Translations under genes and position numbers: made by a program
Notes under the pieces: model-generated
Database searches by the model: none
What the model saw: only the letters and a program-made list of their open reading frames with translations
Told to the model about the DNA's origin: nothing
Shown: in pieces, positions 45,554 to 53,831 of the stretch
Layout of the letters: each line of letters starts with the position of its first letter
How positions within the stretch are numbered: position 1 is the first letter of the stretch
DNA from: Rhizobium sp. 16-488-2b
GTDB taxonomy: Bacteria > Pseudomonadota > Alphaproteobacteria > Rhizobiales > Rhizobiaceae
Length of the DNA: 64,000 nucleotides
Direction: 5' to 3'
Assembly: GCF_017741815.1 (NCBI RefSeq)
Contig: NZ_JAGHMF010000045.1
Coordinates: 43,519 to 107,518, forward strand

Positions 45554-45798
45554 GTTCCACACCGTGTTCTAGTGGATGGCCGCATGGGCTGTTGATAGCA
45601 CTATGGCTATGCCTTCACTTCCGGGCGGAATAGGACGATTCAGCTTTACGATAATTCGACGGCTTCACGGTTTCGATACCCCCTTGATCCCGCATCTGGG
45701 ACCAAGCCTCACCTTCTAGGAGCACGACTGGATTCGCCAATATAGGGAGGAGCATTTCCGCGTATCGAGCAATCCAGACTTCGATGACAGGAGACGAC

Positions 45799-47019
45799 AT
45801 GCCTATAACCACCCCCCCGATGCTGAGGACGCTCGGCGCGCTCGAGCATCTCTTCGCCGCGTATGGCGAGGACGGCACGATGAACTTCACGATCGCTGCT
45901 CGCATTTCCGGCGCGCTATCGGAATCGGCAATTACCGCCGCACTCGCTAAGGTACAGGAACGGCACGTTCTTCTTAGAGCTTCGCTTGGATGGGGCGAGG
46001 ATGGCGCCCATTGTTTCATGCTTTCGGAGCGGCCCATTCCCCTGTCAGTGATTGCGGCCCCGGCGACCAGTTGGGACAGGATTGCGGAAAGCGAAATGAA
46101 CATGCCGCTTCTATCGGCCGACATCCCACTTGTCCGCGCCACTATGGCCTCCGAATCCGGTTCGACGATACTGTTCCTGACGTTCAACCACGCCGTTGCT
46201 GACGGCATGGCAGCTGTCTTGGTGATGCGTGAAGTGCTGACCGTATTGGGCGGGGCGAAGCTTTCTATCGCAGCCGAAGATCGGAGGCTCGAAGACAAGA
46301 TCGGGCTAGAGGTGCCGCGATTTTTTCGTAGTTCTTCAGATTCCGTTGGAATTGTTGACACTGCTGCGCCGATCTCTTCCTCGACAGGTAGAGCCACCGT
46401 CGATGCTGTAGAGTTCGACAAGGATCGCTTCACGAGGCTTCAACAAACGGCGAAGTCCCGCGCAATGACGATAAACACCATGATCACAGCAGCACTCGGG
46501 CGAGCTCTGGTCTCGCTGAACGACCGATGGTCGGAAGGTGCCCTACGGGTGATGTCCCCGATCGACCTCAGGTCTGGGTTCGATATTCCGGATCATGTCG
46601 GTCTGTCCCTGTCGATCGCGATAACTCCGTTCGAGAGAAGCGCGACGGCGTTCTGGGACGAGGCTAGCCGGGTGCAGGAACAGATCGCCAGATTCCGAGA
46701 TAAAAAGATGGCCTTGCGGATGGTCGATGACATTGCAAAGCGATGTTTCGCCGACGCCAGCTACGAAGCGACGAGACATCGGGTGCTCGAGCATGGCCCG
46801 TTTGACAGCGTGATGACGAACTTTGGGGTGTTGCAAGTCCCGACCAGTCTTGGCGATCTTGTCGTAGAGAAGATGTGGGCCCCCGCGCTTCGCTCGATGC
46901 CGGGCCAGGATGTGGTGGCGGCGGCAACGTTCGATGGGGCCCTCAGCCTTGTGCACACTTCCGTGGCGGGAACCGAAGGGTTGCTTGCGCGGATCGTTCA
47001 AATCCTTGAGGAAGCCTGA
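45799..47019 (+). CDS. Condensation-domain-like acyltransferase
   Basis: The protein has 406 residues. It has the fold signature of PapA5/condensation/alcohol acetyltransferase proteins. The catalytic motif is FNHAVADGMA, that is HxxxDG with His131 and Asp135, and a second conserved block is GALRVMSPIDLRSG followed by HVGLSLSI. Members transfer an acyl group from a thioester or CoA to an alcohol or amine. No peptide- or polyketide-synthase genes are near, so it acts as a free-standing enzyme on an unknown acceptor. The start ATG at 45799 is preceded by AGGAGACGAC. The frame is open to 45784, but the ribosome site favours 45799. It converges with moaA. Confidence 0.85.
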   Translation: MPITTPPMLRTLGALEHLFAAYGEDGTMNFTIAARISGALSESAITAALAKVQERHVLLRASLGWGEDGAHCFMLSERPIPLSVIAAPATSWDRIAESEMNMPLLSADIPLVRATMASESGSTILFLTFNHAVADGMAAVLVMREVLTVLGGAKLSIAAEDRRLEDKIGLEVPRFFRSSSDSVGIVDTAAPISSSTGRATVDAVEFDKDRFTRLQQTAKSRAMTINTMITAALGRALVSLNDRWSEGALRVMSPIDLRSGFDIPDHVGLSLSIAITPFERSATAFWDEASRVQEQIARFRDKKMALRMVDDIAKRCFADASYEATRHRVLEHGPFDSVMTNFGVLQVPTSLGDLVVEKMWAPALRSMPGQDVVAAATFDGALSLVHTSVAGTEGLLARIVQILEEA

Positions 47020-47026
47020 CCTTTCA

Positions 47027-47061
47027 TGGGCCGCTCGGCATTTCAGATGCCGGGCGGTCCA
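47027..47061. terminator. Hairpin terminator between acyltransferase and moaA
   Basis: GGCCGCTCGGCAT pairs with ATGCCGGGCGGTCC across a five-base loop. An A-run follows on the plus strand, which is a T-run for the minus strand, so it suits termination of the convergent moaA. Confidence 0.65.
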
Positions 47062-47110
47062 AAAGGAATGAATACGTCCCCAGCGACGCCGTCGGTCTAA
47101 AGACGGGACG

Positions 47111-48118
47111 TTAGCCCCCCGTCACACTCATATGACGGCGAACGGCTGGTTTTTCTCCCCTTCCAATCACAAAGTCATGTCCCCGCGGTTTGCGGGCGAT
47201 TGCGTGGTCGATCACCCGTCCGAGCTCGTCGTCGTCGGCGCCCGCCCTCAACTCAGCACGGAGATCGACGGCATCGTCCTGTCCAAGGCACATGTAGAGC
47301 GTGCCCGTACATGTGAGGCGGACGCGATTGCAGCTTTCGCAGAAGTTATGGCTCATCGGCGTGATGAAACCAAGCTTACCGCCCGTTTCCGCCACCTCGA
47401 CATATCTGGCTGGACCAGAGGTCTGGAAACCAAGAGGCTTCATCGTGAAATGGTCGGCAAGGTCTCGACGCAGTTCAGACAGTGGAAGATAAACATTGGT
47501 TCTGTCGTCGCCGACATCACCCATTGGCATCGTCTCGATCAATGTTACGTCCATGCCATTATTATGGGCGAAACGGACGAGATCCGGTATTTCGTGGTCA
47601 TTGACGCCTCGCATCGCCACGACGTTCAGCTTGACCGTGAGCCCAGCTCCTAAAGCTCCAGAGATCCCGTCGAGTACTTTGGGGAGGTCCCCTCGCCTGG
47701 TTATTTTGCGAAAGCGATCGGCGTTCAGCGAATCCAAGGACACGTTGATCCTTCGAACGCCCGCATCCACCAGTTGCCTTGAATACTCTGCCAACTGCGA
47801 GCCATTCGTTGTCAGAGTCAGTTCGTCGAGGCCCGACCCGATCCTTCGCCCCAGCGCTTGGACGAGGTTCATAACCCCCTTGCGCACCAAAGGCTCCCCG
47901 CCCGTCAGCCTCAGCTTTCGTACGCCCTTGGAGATAAACAGCTCGCAAAGACGTTCGAGTTCGGCGAGCGTGAGAAGCTCTTCCCTCGGAAGGAACGTCA
48001 TGCTTTCCGACATGCAATATGTGCAACGGAAATCGCAACGGTCCGTAACAGACACACGTAGATAGTTCACTCGCCGGCCGTAGCCGTCGATCATCCTGTC
48101 GATAGCCGGTTGTTCCAT
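47111..48118 (-). CDS. moaA: GTP 3',8-cyclase (molybdenum cofactor synthesis, step one)
   Basis: The protein has 335 residues and is a radical-SAM enzyme that, with MoaC, turns GTP into cyclic pyranopterin phosphate. The SAM cluster is CDFRCTYC (Cys28, 32, 35) and the second cluster is near the C-terminus (CESCNRVRLTC, then MCLG). Substrate-binding motifs TGGEPL, TTNGSQL and SLDSLN are present. The last residues are VTGG rather than the usual GG preceded by Met-x-x-I, but the C-terminal GG is kept. It is followed by the Mo-hydroxylase genes upstream on the same strand, so the cofactor supply and enzyme genes are grouped. Confidence 0.95.
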   Translation of the reverse strand: MEQPAIDRMIDGYGRRVNYLRVSVTDRCDFRCTYCMSESMTFLPREELLTLAELERLCELFISKGVRKLRLTGGEPLVRKGVMNLVQALGRRIGSGLDELTLTTNGSQLAEYSRQLVDAGVRRINVSLDSLNADRFRKITRRGDLPKVLDGISGALGAGLTVKLNVVAMRGVNDHEIPDLVRFAHNNGMDVTLIETMPMGDVGDDRTNVYLPLSELRRDLADHFTMKPLGFQTSGPARYVEVAETGGKLGFITPMSHNFCESCNRVRLTCTGTLYMCLGQDDAVDLRAELRAGADDDELGRVIDHAIARKPRGHDFVIGRGEKPAVRRHMSVTGG

Positions 48119-48157
48119 GCCTTATTCCGCCAACCTAGTGTCTATAAGTGAGGCGGA

Positions 48158-50305
48158 TCAAACCGCTGCCTGCGAAAGTGGGAGCGATCTAATTCGTTTC
48201 CCCGTTGCAGAGAATATTGCATTCGCTAGAGCGCCTGCCGCAGCGGCCGTTCCTGCCTCACCGACACCGCCAGGCTTCTCGAGGCTCTTCACCTGATAGA
48301 CCTCGACTTTGGGTGCTTCGTTTATTCGAAGGATTCGATAGTTGTCAAAATTGCTCTGATCGACGGTGCCACCGGTGAAGGTAACCTCGTTGAACATCGC
48401 CGTGCCAAGCCCGAACAAAACGCCCCCTTCCATCTGCGCCCTTACAGTATCCGGGTTGATGACGATCCCGCAATCGACAGCCAGGACCGAGCGCAAAAGT
48501 TTGACCTCCTTGCCAGGGACCACTTCGATCTCGAGAATATGCGCGAGATAGGTATTGAAGGCGAACTGCAAATTGACGCCCCGTCCGCGGCCTTCGGGAA
48601 GCTTCTCCGTCCACCCAGCCTTCTCGGCAGCCAATTCGAGTACTGCCAACGCCCGCGGGTTCTTGGTCAGCATCCGTCTCCGGAATTCGACGGGATCCTG
48701 GCCCGTCGCGTGCGCCATCTCGTCCACAAAGCTTTCCATCACGAACAGATTGTGGGTAGCGCCGACGCCCCGCCACCATGCGGTAGTTAGCCCTTCAGGC
48801 TCGTGGCGGACATAGTCCGCGAAGACGGACGCCTCGTCGTACGGCGTCTCGGCTGCGCAGTCGAGAGAATCGGGGTCGATGCCATTGACGAAGGCCGGAG
48901 GCGCCCAACGCGCCATCACGGACGATCCTGTGACTCTGTGCGTGCGACCGACTAGGCTGCCGGTATCGTCAAGCCCGGCCGACACTCGGTCGTAGTAGTA
49001 CGGTCGGAAGAAATCGTGCGTGAGGTCTTGCTCGCGGGTCCAGACCAGTTTGACTGGATACCTTATATTGCGCAGGAGTTTTGCGGCCTGTTCTATCGTG
49101 TCGACATCGAGACGCCGTCCGAACGCGCCGCCCATGAGCTGATTGTTCACGGTCACTTTCTCGGGCGGAAGCCCCGTCGCGTCCGCCACTGCTTTCTGGG
49201 CACGGACAGGAACTTGGGTTCCCACCCAAAGCTCAGCACGGTCGTCTTCGATGTGAAGCGTGCAGTTCATGGGCTCGAGTGGAGAATGCGACAAAAATGG
49301 CGAACGGTAGATGGCCTCGAGTTTTGTTTTGGCGTTGCGTATCGCTTCGGGCGCCCCGTTGTCGTCGCGCACAACTACACCTTTTGTGAGCGATGCCTCA
49401 TGCATGGCATTCACGATCGCTTCGGTCGAGACAGACGCATTCGGTCCGCTTTCCCAACTCAGCTCCAGCGCGTCAACGCCGAGCTTGGCGGCCCACATGT
49501 GTTCGCCGATCACGGCCACTGAGTCCTCAGTCCGGACGACGTCTCGGACGCCCTTGACCGCACGTGCGGCTTCTACGTTGATGCTAGCGATTCTGCCGCC
49601 TTTCACGGGGGCGATCGCAAGTGTCGCATAAGCCATTCCAGGGAGCCTGGTGTCGATCCCGTAAACCATTGATCCGTTGACTTTGGCCGGGGTGTCCAGA
49701 CGCTTTGCTTTGGTGCCTATTAACCTGAACTGCGAAGGGTCCTTAAGCGGAACCTGTTTGGGGACATCGCGCGTGGCGGCGTCGGGCGCGACGTCGAGAT
49801 AGCTTAACGTTCGGCCGGACGGACCGTGACTGATTACACCCCTTTCGACCCGGCAGGCGTCGGGGGAGACCCCCCACCGCTCCGCAGCCGCTCCTACCAG
49901 CATGATGCGCGCGGAGGCCCCCGCCTCGCGCAAGCGCACCCAATCCGACTGCGTTGACGTCGAACCGCCGGTCGCCTGATCGAAAAGGATGGGATCCATG
50001 TATTTTTTGAGGTCAGGAGGCGCGGCCTCGACACGCACCTGGTCGAGATCGACCTCGAGCTCTTCGGCCATGAGCATGGCACTTGAGGTGTAAATACCTT
50101 GACCCACTTCCGTGTGCGGCATGATCAATGTGATGCCGGCCTCATCGATTTTGACGAACGCGTTCGGTATGAACTTTGATTGCTCGCCAACCGCAGCCAA
50201 GGCGCGGCGTGCGTTTCCGGGTAGCTGAACCGCCAGAACGAGCCCGGCGGTCGCGAGCGCGGTCCCTCTGAGGAAGTTCCGACGAGATACAAGGTTTTCG
50301 ATCAT
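48158..50305 (-). CDS. Molybdenum-binding subunit of a xanthine-dehydrogenase-type hydroxylase
   Basis: The protein has 715 residues. A twin-Arg signal starts it (SRRNFLRGTALATAGLVLAVQLP), so it should be exported folded by Tat. The rest matches aldehyde/isoquinoline-1-oxidoreductase large subunits: THTEVGQGIYT-type PHTEVGQG, GGAFGRR (molybdopterin loop), RGVGATHN and the C-terminal GGVGEAGTAAAAGALANAI with the catalytic Glu. The substrate may be an aldehyde or N-heterocycle. The ATG at 50305 lies 10 bases after the stop of the [2Fe-2S] subunit gene, so the two are co-transcribed. The frame is open to 50356 but overlaps that gene. No separate cytochrome subunit is visible. Confidence 0.92.
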   Translation of the reverse strand: MIENLVSRRNFLRGTALATAGLVLAVQLPGNARRALAAVGEQSKFIPNAFVKIDEAGITLIMPHTEVGQGIYTSSAMLMAEELEVDLDQVRVEAAPPDLKKYMDPILFDQATGGSTSTQSDWVRLREAGASARIMLVGAAAERWGVSPDACRVERGVISHGPSGRTLSYLDVAPDAATRDVPKQVPLKDPSQFRLIGTKAKRLDTPAKVNGSMVYGIDTRLPGMAYATLAIAPVKGGRIASINVEAARAVKGVRDVVRTEDSVAVIGEHMWAAKLGVDALELSWESGPNASVSTEAIVNAMHEASLTKGVVVRDDNGAPEAIRNAKTKLEAIYRSPFLSHSPLEPMNCTLHIEDDRAELWVGTQVPVRAQKAVADATGLPPEKVTVNNQLMGGAFGRRLDVDTIEQAAKLLRNIRYPVKLVWTREQDLTHDFFRPYYYDRVSAGLDDTGSLVGRTHRVTGSSVMARWAPPAFVNGIDPDSLDCAAETPYDEASVFADYVRHEPEGLTTAWWRGVGATHNLFVMESFVDEMAHATGQDPVEFRRRMLTKNPRALAVLELAAEKAGWTEKLPEGRGRGVNLQFAFNTYLAHILEIEVVPGKEVKLLRSVLAVDCGIVINPDTVRAQMEGGVLFGLGTAMFNEVTFTGGTVDQSNFDNYRILRINEAPKVEVYQVKSLEKPGGVGEAGTAAAAGALANAIFSATGKRIRSLPLSQAAV

Positions 50306-50315
50306 TGTCGTGAAC

Positions 50316-50765
50316 TCACAATTCAACGGAATGGATGGCTTCGCGGATTCGAACATATGTGGCGCAACGACAGATGTTGCCGGCCATAGCGTCGTCGATG
50401 TCGGTATCCGTGGGACGCGGGTTATCTGTCAGGAGAGCAGTCGCGGACATGATTTGCCCGGACTGGCAGTATCCACACTGTACTACTTCCTTCTCAAGCC
50501 ATGCTGCCTGGACCTTGGCTCCGATCGGGGTCTCTCCGACACCTTCGATGGTGGTGATCGGCATATCCTCGATCGCGTCCATCGTCGTTTGGCAAGAGCG
50601 TACCGCAACTCCCCCAAGATGGACCGTGCATGCTCCGCACTGCGCGATTCCGCATCCGTATTTAGTACCTGTCAGCCCGAGTACGTCGCGCAACACCCAA
50701 AGGAGCGGCATGTCATCCGGCACCTCGACTTCGTGAACTTGGCCGTTGATGGTCAGCTTTCTCAT
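50316..50765 (-). CDS. [2Fe-2S] subunit of the same hydroxylase
   Basis: The protein has 149 residues. The plant-ferredoxin-type cluster uses Cys38, 43, 46 and 58 (GCGIAQCGACTVHL...RSC). The second cluster is QCGYCQSGQ and ICRCATY near the C-terminus. It passes electrons from the molybdenum centre to a carrier. No Tat signal is present, so it presumably travels with the large subunit. The ATG at 50765 follows GAAGAGGCGACA. Upstream codons to 50903 are not family-like. It is the first gene of the pair. Confidence 0.95.
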   Translation of the reverse strand: MRKLTINGQVHEVEVPDDMPLLWVLRDVLGLTGTKYGCGIAQCGACTVHLGGVAVRSCQTTMDAIEDMPITTIEGVGETPIGAKVQAAWLEKEVVQCGYCQSGQIMSATALLTDNPRPTDTDIDDAMAGNICRCATYVRIREAIHSVEL

Positions 50766-50951
50766 TGTCGCCTCTTCTCCGTGACTTTCCGGCATCCACG
50801 TGGCGTATCGGGAAGCCGGGCCGTCAAAACCGTCATCGCGCATGATGGCGGAGTTTGATTTTGCGGAATTGGACGATCCTGCACCGACGAACGCGCCCAC
50901 CAATCGCGGCGCCAGTCCTGTGGCCTCCCGGTCAGGGGGACGCCAAGCCGG

Positions 50952-51527
50952 TCAGTAGCTTACCGATACATTAGAGCCGTGATCGGTTCCCAGGTGAGTG
51001 CCGGTAGCGAGGTAGTCCCATTGCCTAGTTTTTGCCACGGAAGCGTTCTTTCGCCACTTGAGGGGCGTAGTTCCGACAAGGCGCTTGAACACCTTTGAAA
51101 GGTGCGCCTGATCGCTCAGTCCACAGGCATGGGCTATCTGGCTGAGCGGCTCTTGAGTCGATGCAATCAGGTATTTTGCCGCCTCGATACGCCGAGAAAG
51201 AACGTAGTCGTAGGGTGGTCGACCAAACGTTACATTGAAACCTTTCGAAAACCTGCTCACGCTAAGGCGGACTTGCTCGCTGAGGTCGATGACGCGCAGT
51301 CTGGCGTCGACGTTCTCGTCAACATAACGGACGATTTTCTTCCGCTGCCATTCGGTGAGTCCGGAGGTGACCTTTCCTTTGATCGACGCCGCCGGACGAG
51401 CTTTTTCGTCTGCAACGCTCTGTTGGCGGGGCCATCCCTCGATCGCCCGGAAGTCAATCTCGGCCTGCCAAAACTGGGCGGTGCCGCTACGATCAAGAAC
51501 GGTACTGAAAGAATGGGAGGTGTCCAT
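50952..51527 (-). CDS. AraC-family regulator, short
   Basis: The protein has 191 residues. The C-terminal half is an AraC double helix-turn-helix: VDENVDARLRVIDLSEQVRLSVSRFSKGFN, then PLSQIAHACGLSDQAHLSKVFKRLVGTTPLKWRK. The N-terminal 75 residues have no cupin-like sensor domain, so it is shorter than typical AraC members (about 250-320 residues). The ATG at 51527 is preceded by GCGAGGATATCGCG. It lies upstream of the molybdo-hydroxylase genes on the same strand and divergent to the SDR-like gene at 51743, and may control either. Confidence 0.88.
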   Translation of the reverse strand: MDTSHSFSTVLDRSGTAQFWQAEIDFRAIEGWPRQQSVADEKARPAASIKGKVTSGLTEWQRKKIVRYVDENVDARLRVIDLSEQVRLSVSRFSKGFNVTFGRPPYDYVLSRRIEAAKYLIASTQEPLSQIAHACGLSDQAHLSKVFKRLVGTTPLKWRKNASVAKTRQWDYLATGTHLGTDHGSNVSVSY

Positions 51528-51649
51528 CGCGATATCCTCGCTGCTTCGATGCAGGGAAGTTGCCGCACTAGGACGTGTGAAATCGAGTTATAGGATGTGA
51601 AAAGAAGTTATGACGTTCGATGGCAAACCATAACATCTCTCGGGAGCGG

Positions 51650-51660
51650 ATTTTACAATA
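51650..51660 (+). promoter_or_regulatory. GATnnTACAAT motif before SDR-like gene
   Basis: GATTTTACAAT is an exact match, 82 bases before the ATG at 51743, in the AraC-SDR divergent gap. Confidence 0.5.
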
Positions 51661-51742
51661 CCTTCGAACTCCAGACCGCTAGCTGCAACGTAGGACCTAA
51701 GCGTTACGTAGGCGCCGGTTCCCGCAGATCAATACTAGCTCT

Positions 51743-52525
51743 ATGAGGCATCGCGTGGACGTGGTGGGACGTAATCCAGATCGGGAGGCCACATCCCGCG
51801 TGGCACTCGTCACGCGGGCCAGCAGCGAAATCGGCATAGCGACCGTGCAGGCGCTTGCCCGGACCGGAACGGATCTGGCGCTTGCGGTAGAGACCGAGCC
51901 AACTCCGCATTTCATGGAGTCTCTTCGATCTTACGGCAGCCGTGTGGTATGGTTTCCCATCACAGGATCTCCGAACGGCGTACAGGCTACGCAGCTCGTT
52001 CGCGCAGTGATAGCGGCACTGGGACGTATCGACGTGCTTGTCGCCAACACGATCCGCCGCGTCGAAGGCCAGATCGATGACGAGGACGTCGATGAGGACG
52101 CGCTCGAAGATCAGATGGCTACCGACGTCCGAAGTGTAATCTCGATAATCAAAGCCGCGGCCAAGTCCATGAGCGACGGCGGTCGCGTCATCGCCCTCGG
52201 GTCATGCCTCGCTGACCGGGTAGGAACGCCGGGGCTTGCCGATTTTGCGGCCACCAGAGCGGCCGTTGCGGCTTTTTGTAAGGGAGCGGCACATGACCTA
52301 GGGCCCAGGGGCATCACCGTGAACGTCGTCCAGATCGGCGCGATTGAATCTCAGACGGATCGGGGGCTTTCCAGGGAGATGCTGGCTGCTGAGCGGGACG
52401 CCAACGCCCTTCGAAGGCTTGGCAGGCCTTCAGAAGTGGCCGACGCAATTATGTTTCTTGCTGGCCCCGGATCTGCGTTCATAACCGGAACCATCTTAAA
52501 TGTAGATGGCGGCTATAGCGCGTAG
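51743..52525 (+). CDS. SDR-fold protein with degenerate active site
   Basis: The protein has 260 residues and the full order of a short-chain dehydrogenase, ending in GTILNVDGGYSA. Key residues are changed. The cofactor motif TGxxxGIG reads TRASSEIG, with Arg and Glu in place of Gly. The YxxxK catalytic pair reads FAATR (Phe and Arg). The NAG motif reads ANTIR. It is thus unlikely to be a working dehydrogenase. Intact frame and intact fold suggest a kept non-catalytic role, such as regulation or scaffold. It is divergent from the AraC gene and has the exact upstream motif. Confidence 0.85.
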   Translation: MRHRVDVVGRNPDREATSRVALVTRASSEIGIATVQALARTGTDLALAVETEPTPHFMESLRSYGSRVVWFPITGSPNGVQATQLVRAVIAALGRIDVLVANTIRRVEGQIDDEDVDEDALEDQMATDVRSVISIIKAAAKSMSDGGRVIALGSCLADRVGTPGLADFAATRAAVAAFCKGAAHDLGPRGITVNVVQIGAIESQTDRGLSREMLAAERDANALRRLGRPSEVADAIMFLAGPGSAFITGTILNVDGGYSA

Positions 52526-52608
52526 CCTGATAATGGGATGACCCCGTCGTCGTCTGCGACAAGACGGGACGCTATGCATTTCACGAGACGGACCTGAAAT
52601 CCGCCAGA

Positions 52609-53235
52609 TTAGAGATTGATGATTCCGCGCTTGAGGCCAATCGCGACGGCGTGCGCTCTATCGTTCGCCGAAAGCTTGCTCAAAATGCTTTTGATATGAC
52701 CTTTCACTGTCTCCTCGGTGATCGAAAGTACTGAGCCGATCTCGCGGTTCGAGTTGCCTTCAGCGACCAGGGCAAGGACAGACGTCTCCCGCGCGGTGAG
52801 AGACTCTCCGTCCGCATATGTCGCCAACGTGCTTGCGACCTCCGCGTCAACGTGGCGTCGTCCGCTCACGACCGACCGGATTGTGTTTATGAGGTCCTTC
52901 CTGACCGATGATTTCAGAAGATATGCCTGAGCTCCCGCTGCGATGGCTTTGCTAGCTAATTGCTCGAAGTCATACGTAGTCAGGATGATGACACGGGCGC
53001 TCGGATAAGCCTTGCGGACTTCCGTCAGCACGTCGATGCCATGCACCTTTGGCATCTGAAGATCGAGGAGCATTACATCCGGCTGAAGTTCGCTATAGCG
53101 CCGGATGGCCTGCTCGCCATCGGCCGCTTCGCCGACAAGCTCGATATCGGGGTGCGCAGCAATCAACGCCGCGAGTCCTTCTCGGATGAGGAGATGGTCG
53201 TCCGCGGTCATCACACGTATGGGGCGGGAAGCCAT
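52609..53235 (-). CDS. NarL/LuxR-type response regulator
   Basis: The protein has 208 residues. The receiver has DD acidic residues (VMTADDHLLIREGL), Asp in VMLLDLQMPK, Thr in ILTTYDF and Lys in YLLKSSVRKDL. The C-terminal LuxR helix-turn-helix is LTARETSVLALVAEGNSNREIGSVLSITEETVKGHIKSILSKL. NarL-type regulators partner with HisKA_3 kinases; the only one in the window is the propeller kinase at 56202-59477, same strand, so they probably form a pair. The ATG at 53235 comes five bases after the stop of the small CxxC gene, which suggests coupled translation. An ATG at 53262 in the same frame adds nine residues. Confidence 0.92.
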   Translation of the reverse strand: MASRPIRVMTADDHLLIREGLAALIAAHPDIELVGEAADGEQAIRRYSELQPDVMLLDLQMPKVHGIDVLTEVRKAYPSARVIILTTYDFEQLASKAIAAGAQAYLLKSSVRKDLINTIRSVVSGRRHVDAEVASTLATYADGESLTARETSVLALVAEGNSNREIGSVLSITEETVKGHIKSILSKLSANDRAHAVAIGLKRGIINL

Positions 53236-53240
53236 AGCCG

Positions 53241-53513
53241 TCAGCTGCCGCAACGGAAACACTGCGGCAATCGCAAGGTCTCACCGGGGCATTCGTGGCA
53301 GGGGACCGGCCAATATTCAGTCCGCAACGACATCGATCCAACTCCTACATTATCCGCGTTGCCGTATTCGATTTCGGCAAGGTTTGCCAGACTTGGCAAT
53401 TCGTTGGCAAGGCTGACGTTGACCGTTGCAATCTTAGGTCGGGCGCATGTGTTGTCCACCCTCGAAAGAGTGGCGCCTTCGTGATGCAGACGCCGAGCGT
53501 CATCTCCCCTCAC
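53241..53513 (-). CDS. Small protein with C-terminal CxxC...CxxC zinc-ribbon-like end
   Basis: This is a possible 90-residue gene ending five bases before the NarL regulator ATG. The N-terminal half is charged; the middle (NVSLANELPSLANLAEIEYGNADNVGVGSMSL) looks like a small beta-rich domain. The C-terminus contains two CxxC pairs nine residues apart (VPCHECP and PQCFRCGS), a layout that could bind zinc. I know no family. The start codon at 53513 has no clear ribosome site. If real, it may be a modulator of the following regulator. Confidence 0.4.
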   Translation of the reverse strand: MRGDDARRLHHEGATLSRVDNTCARPKIATVNVSLANELPSLANLAEIEYGNADNVGVGSMSLRTEYWPVPCHECPGETLRLPQCFRCGS

Positions 53514-53831
53514 TGCAAGTGTGCGCTTTGACCTACCAAAATGGATAGGTATCAGCTCGGGCCGTATAAGTGTTAGCTCAACTTCGGAACGAAAACCTGA
53601 GGTAGGAAGCCTGTAGGGGTTGTGGGTGGAGCAACTTGGTTGGAGGAACTCTTCGCTCCGTTCTCAGAGTCGAGAACTTTTCGTATTGGACGCTGCGTCC
53701 GAACCTTCTGTCCACTTGGGCGGTCGATGCGACTAGTTCGACTTCCGGCCCGAAGCGACCACTAAAACAGCACGTCGGCTACCTCGCGGTGGCGCCTGAT
53801 AGACTGCGCGGTAGAGTTTTGAGGGAGAGCA
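53514..53831. other. Intergenic region between NarL operon and PAS kinase
   Basis: No gene, palindrome of note or copy of the recurrent motif is seen here. It should hold the divergent promoters of the two neighbours. Confidence 0.35.

Noticed and set aside
45615..46433. Long minus-strand frame (272 codons) over the acyltransferase start
   Set aside because: It is the antisense shadow of the acyltransferase gene: Ser/Ala-rich, no ribosome site and no domain.
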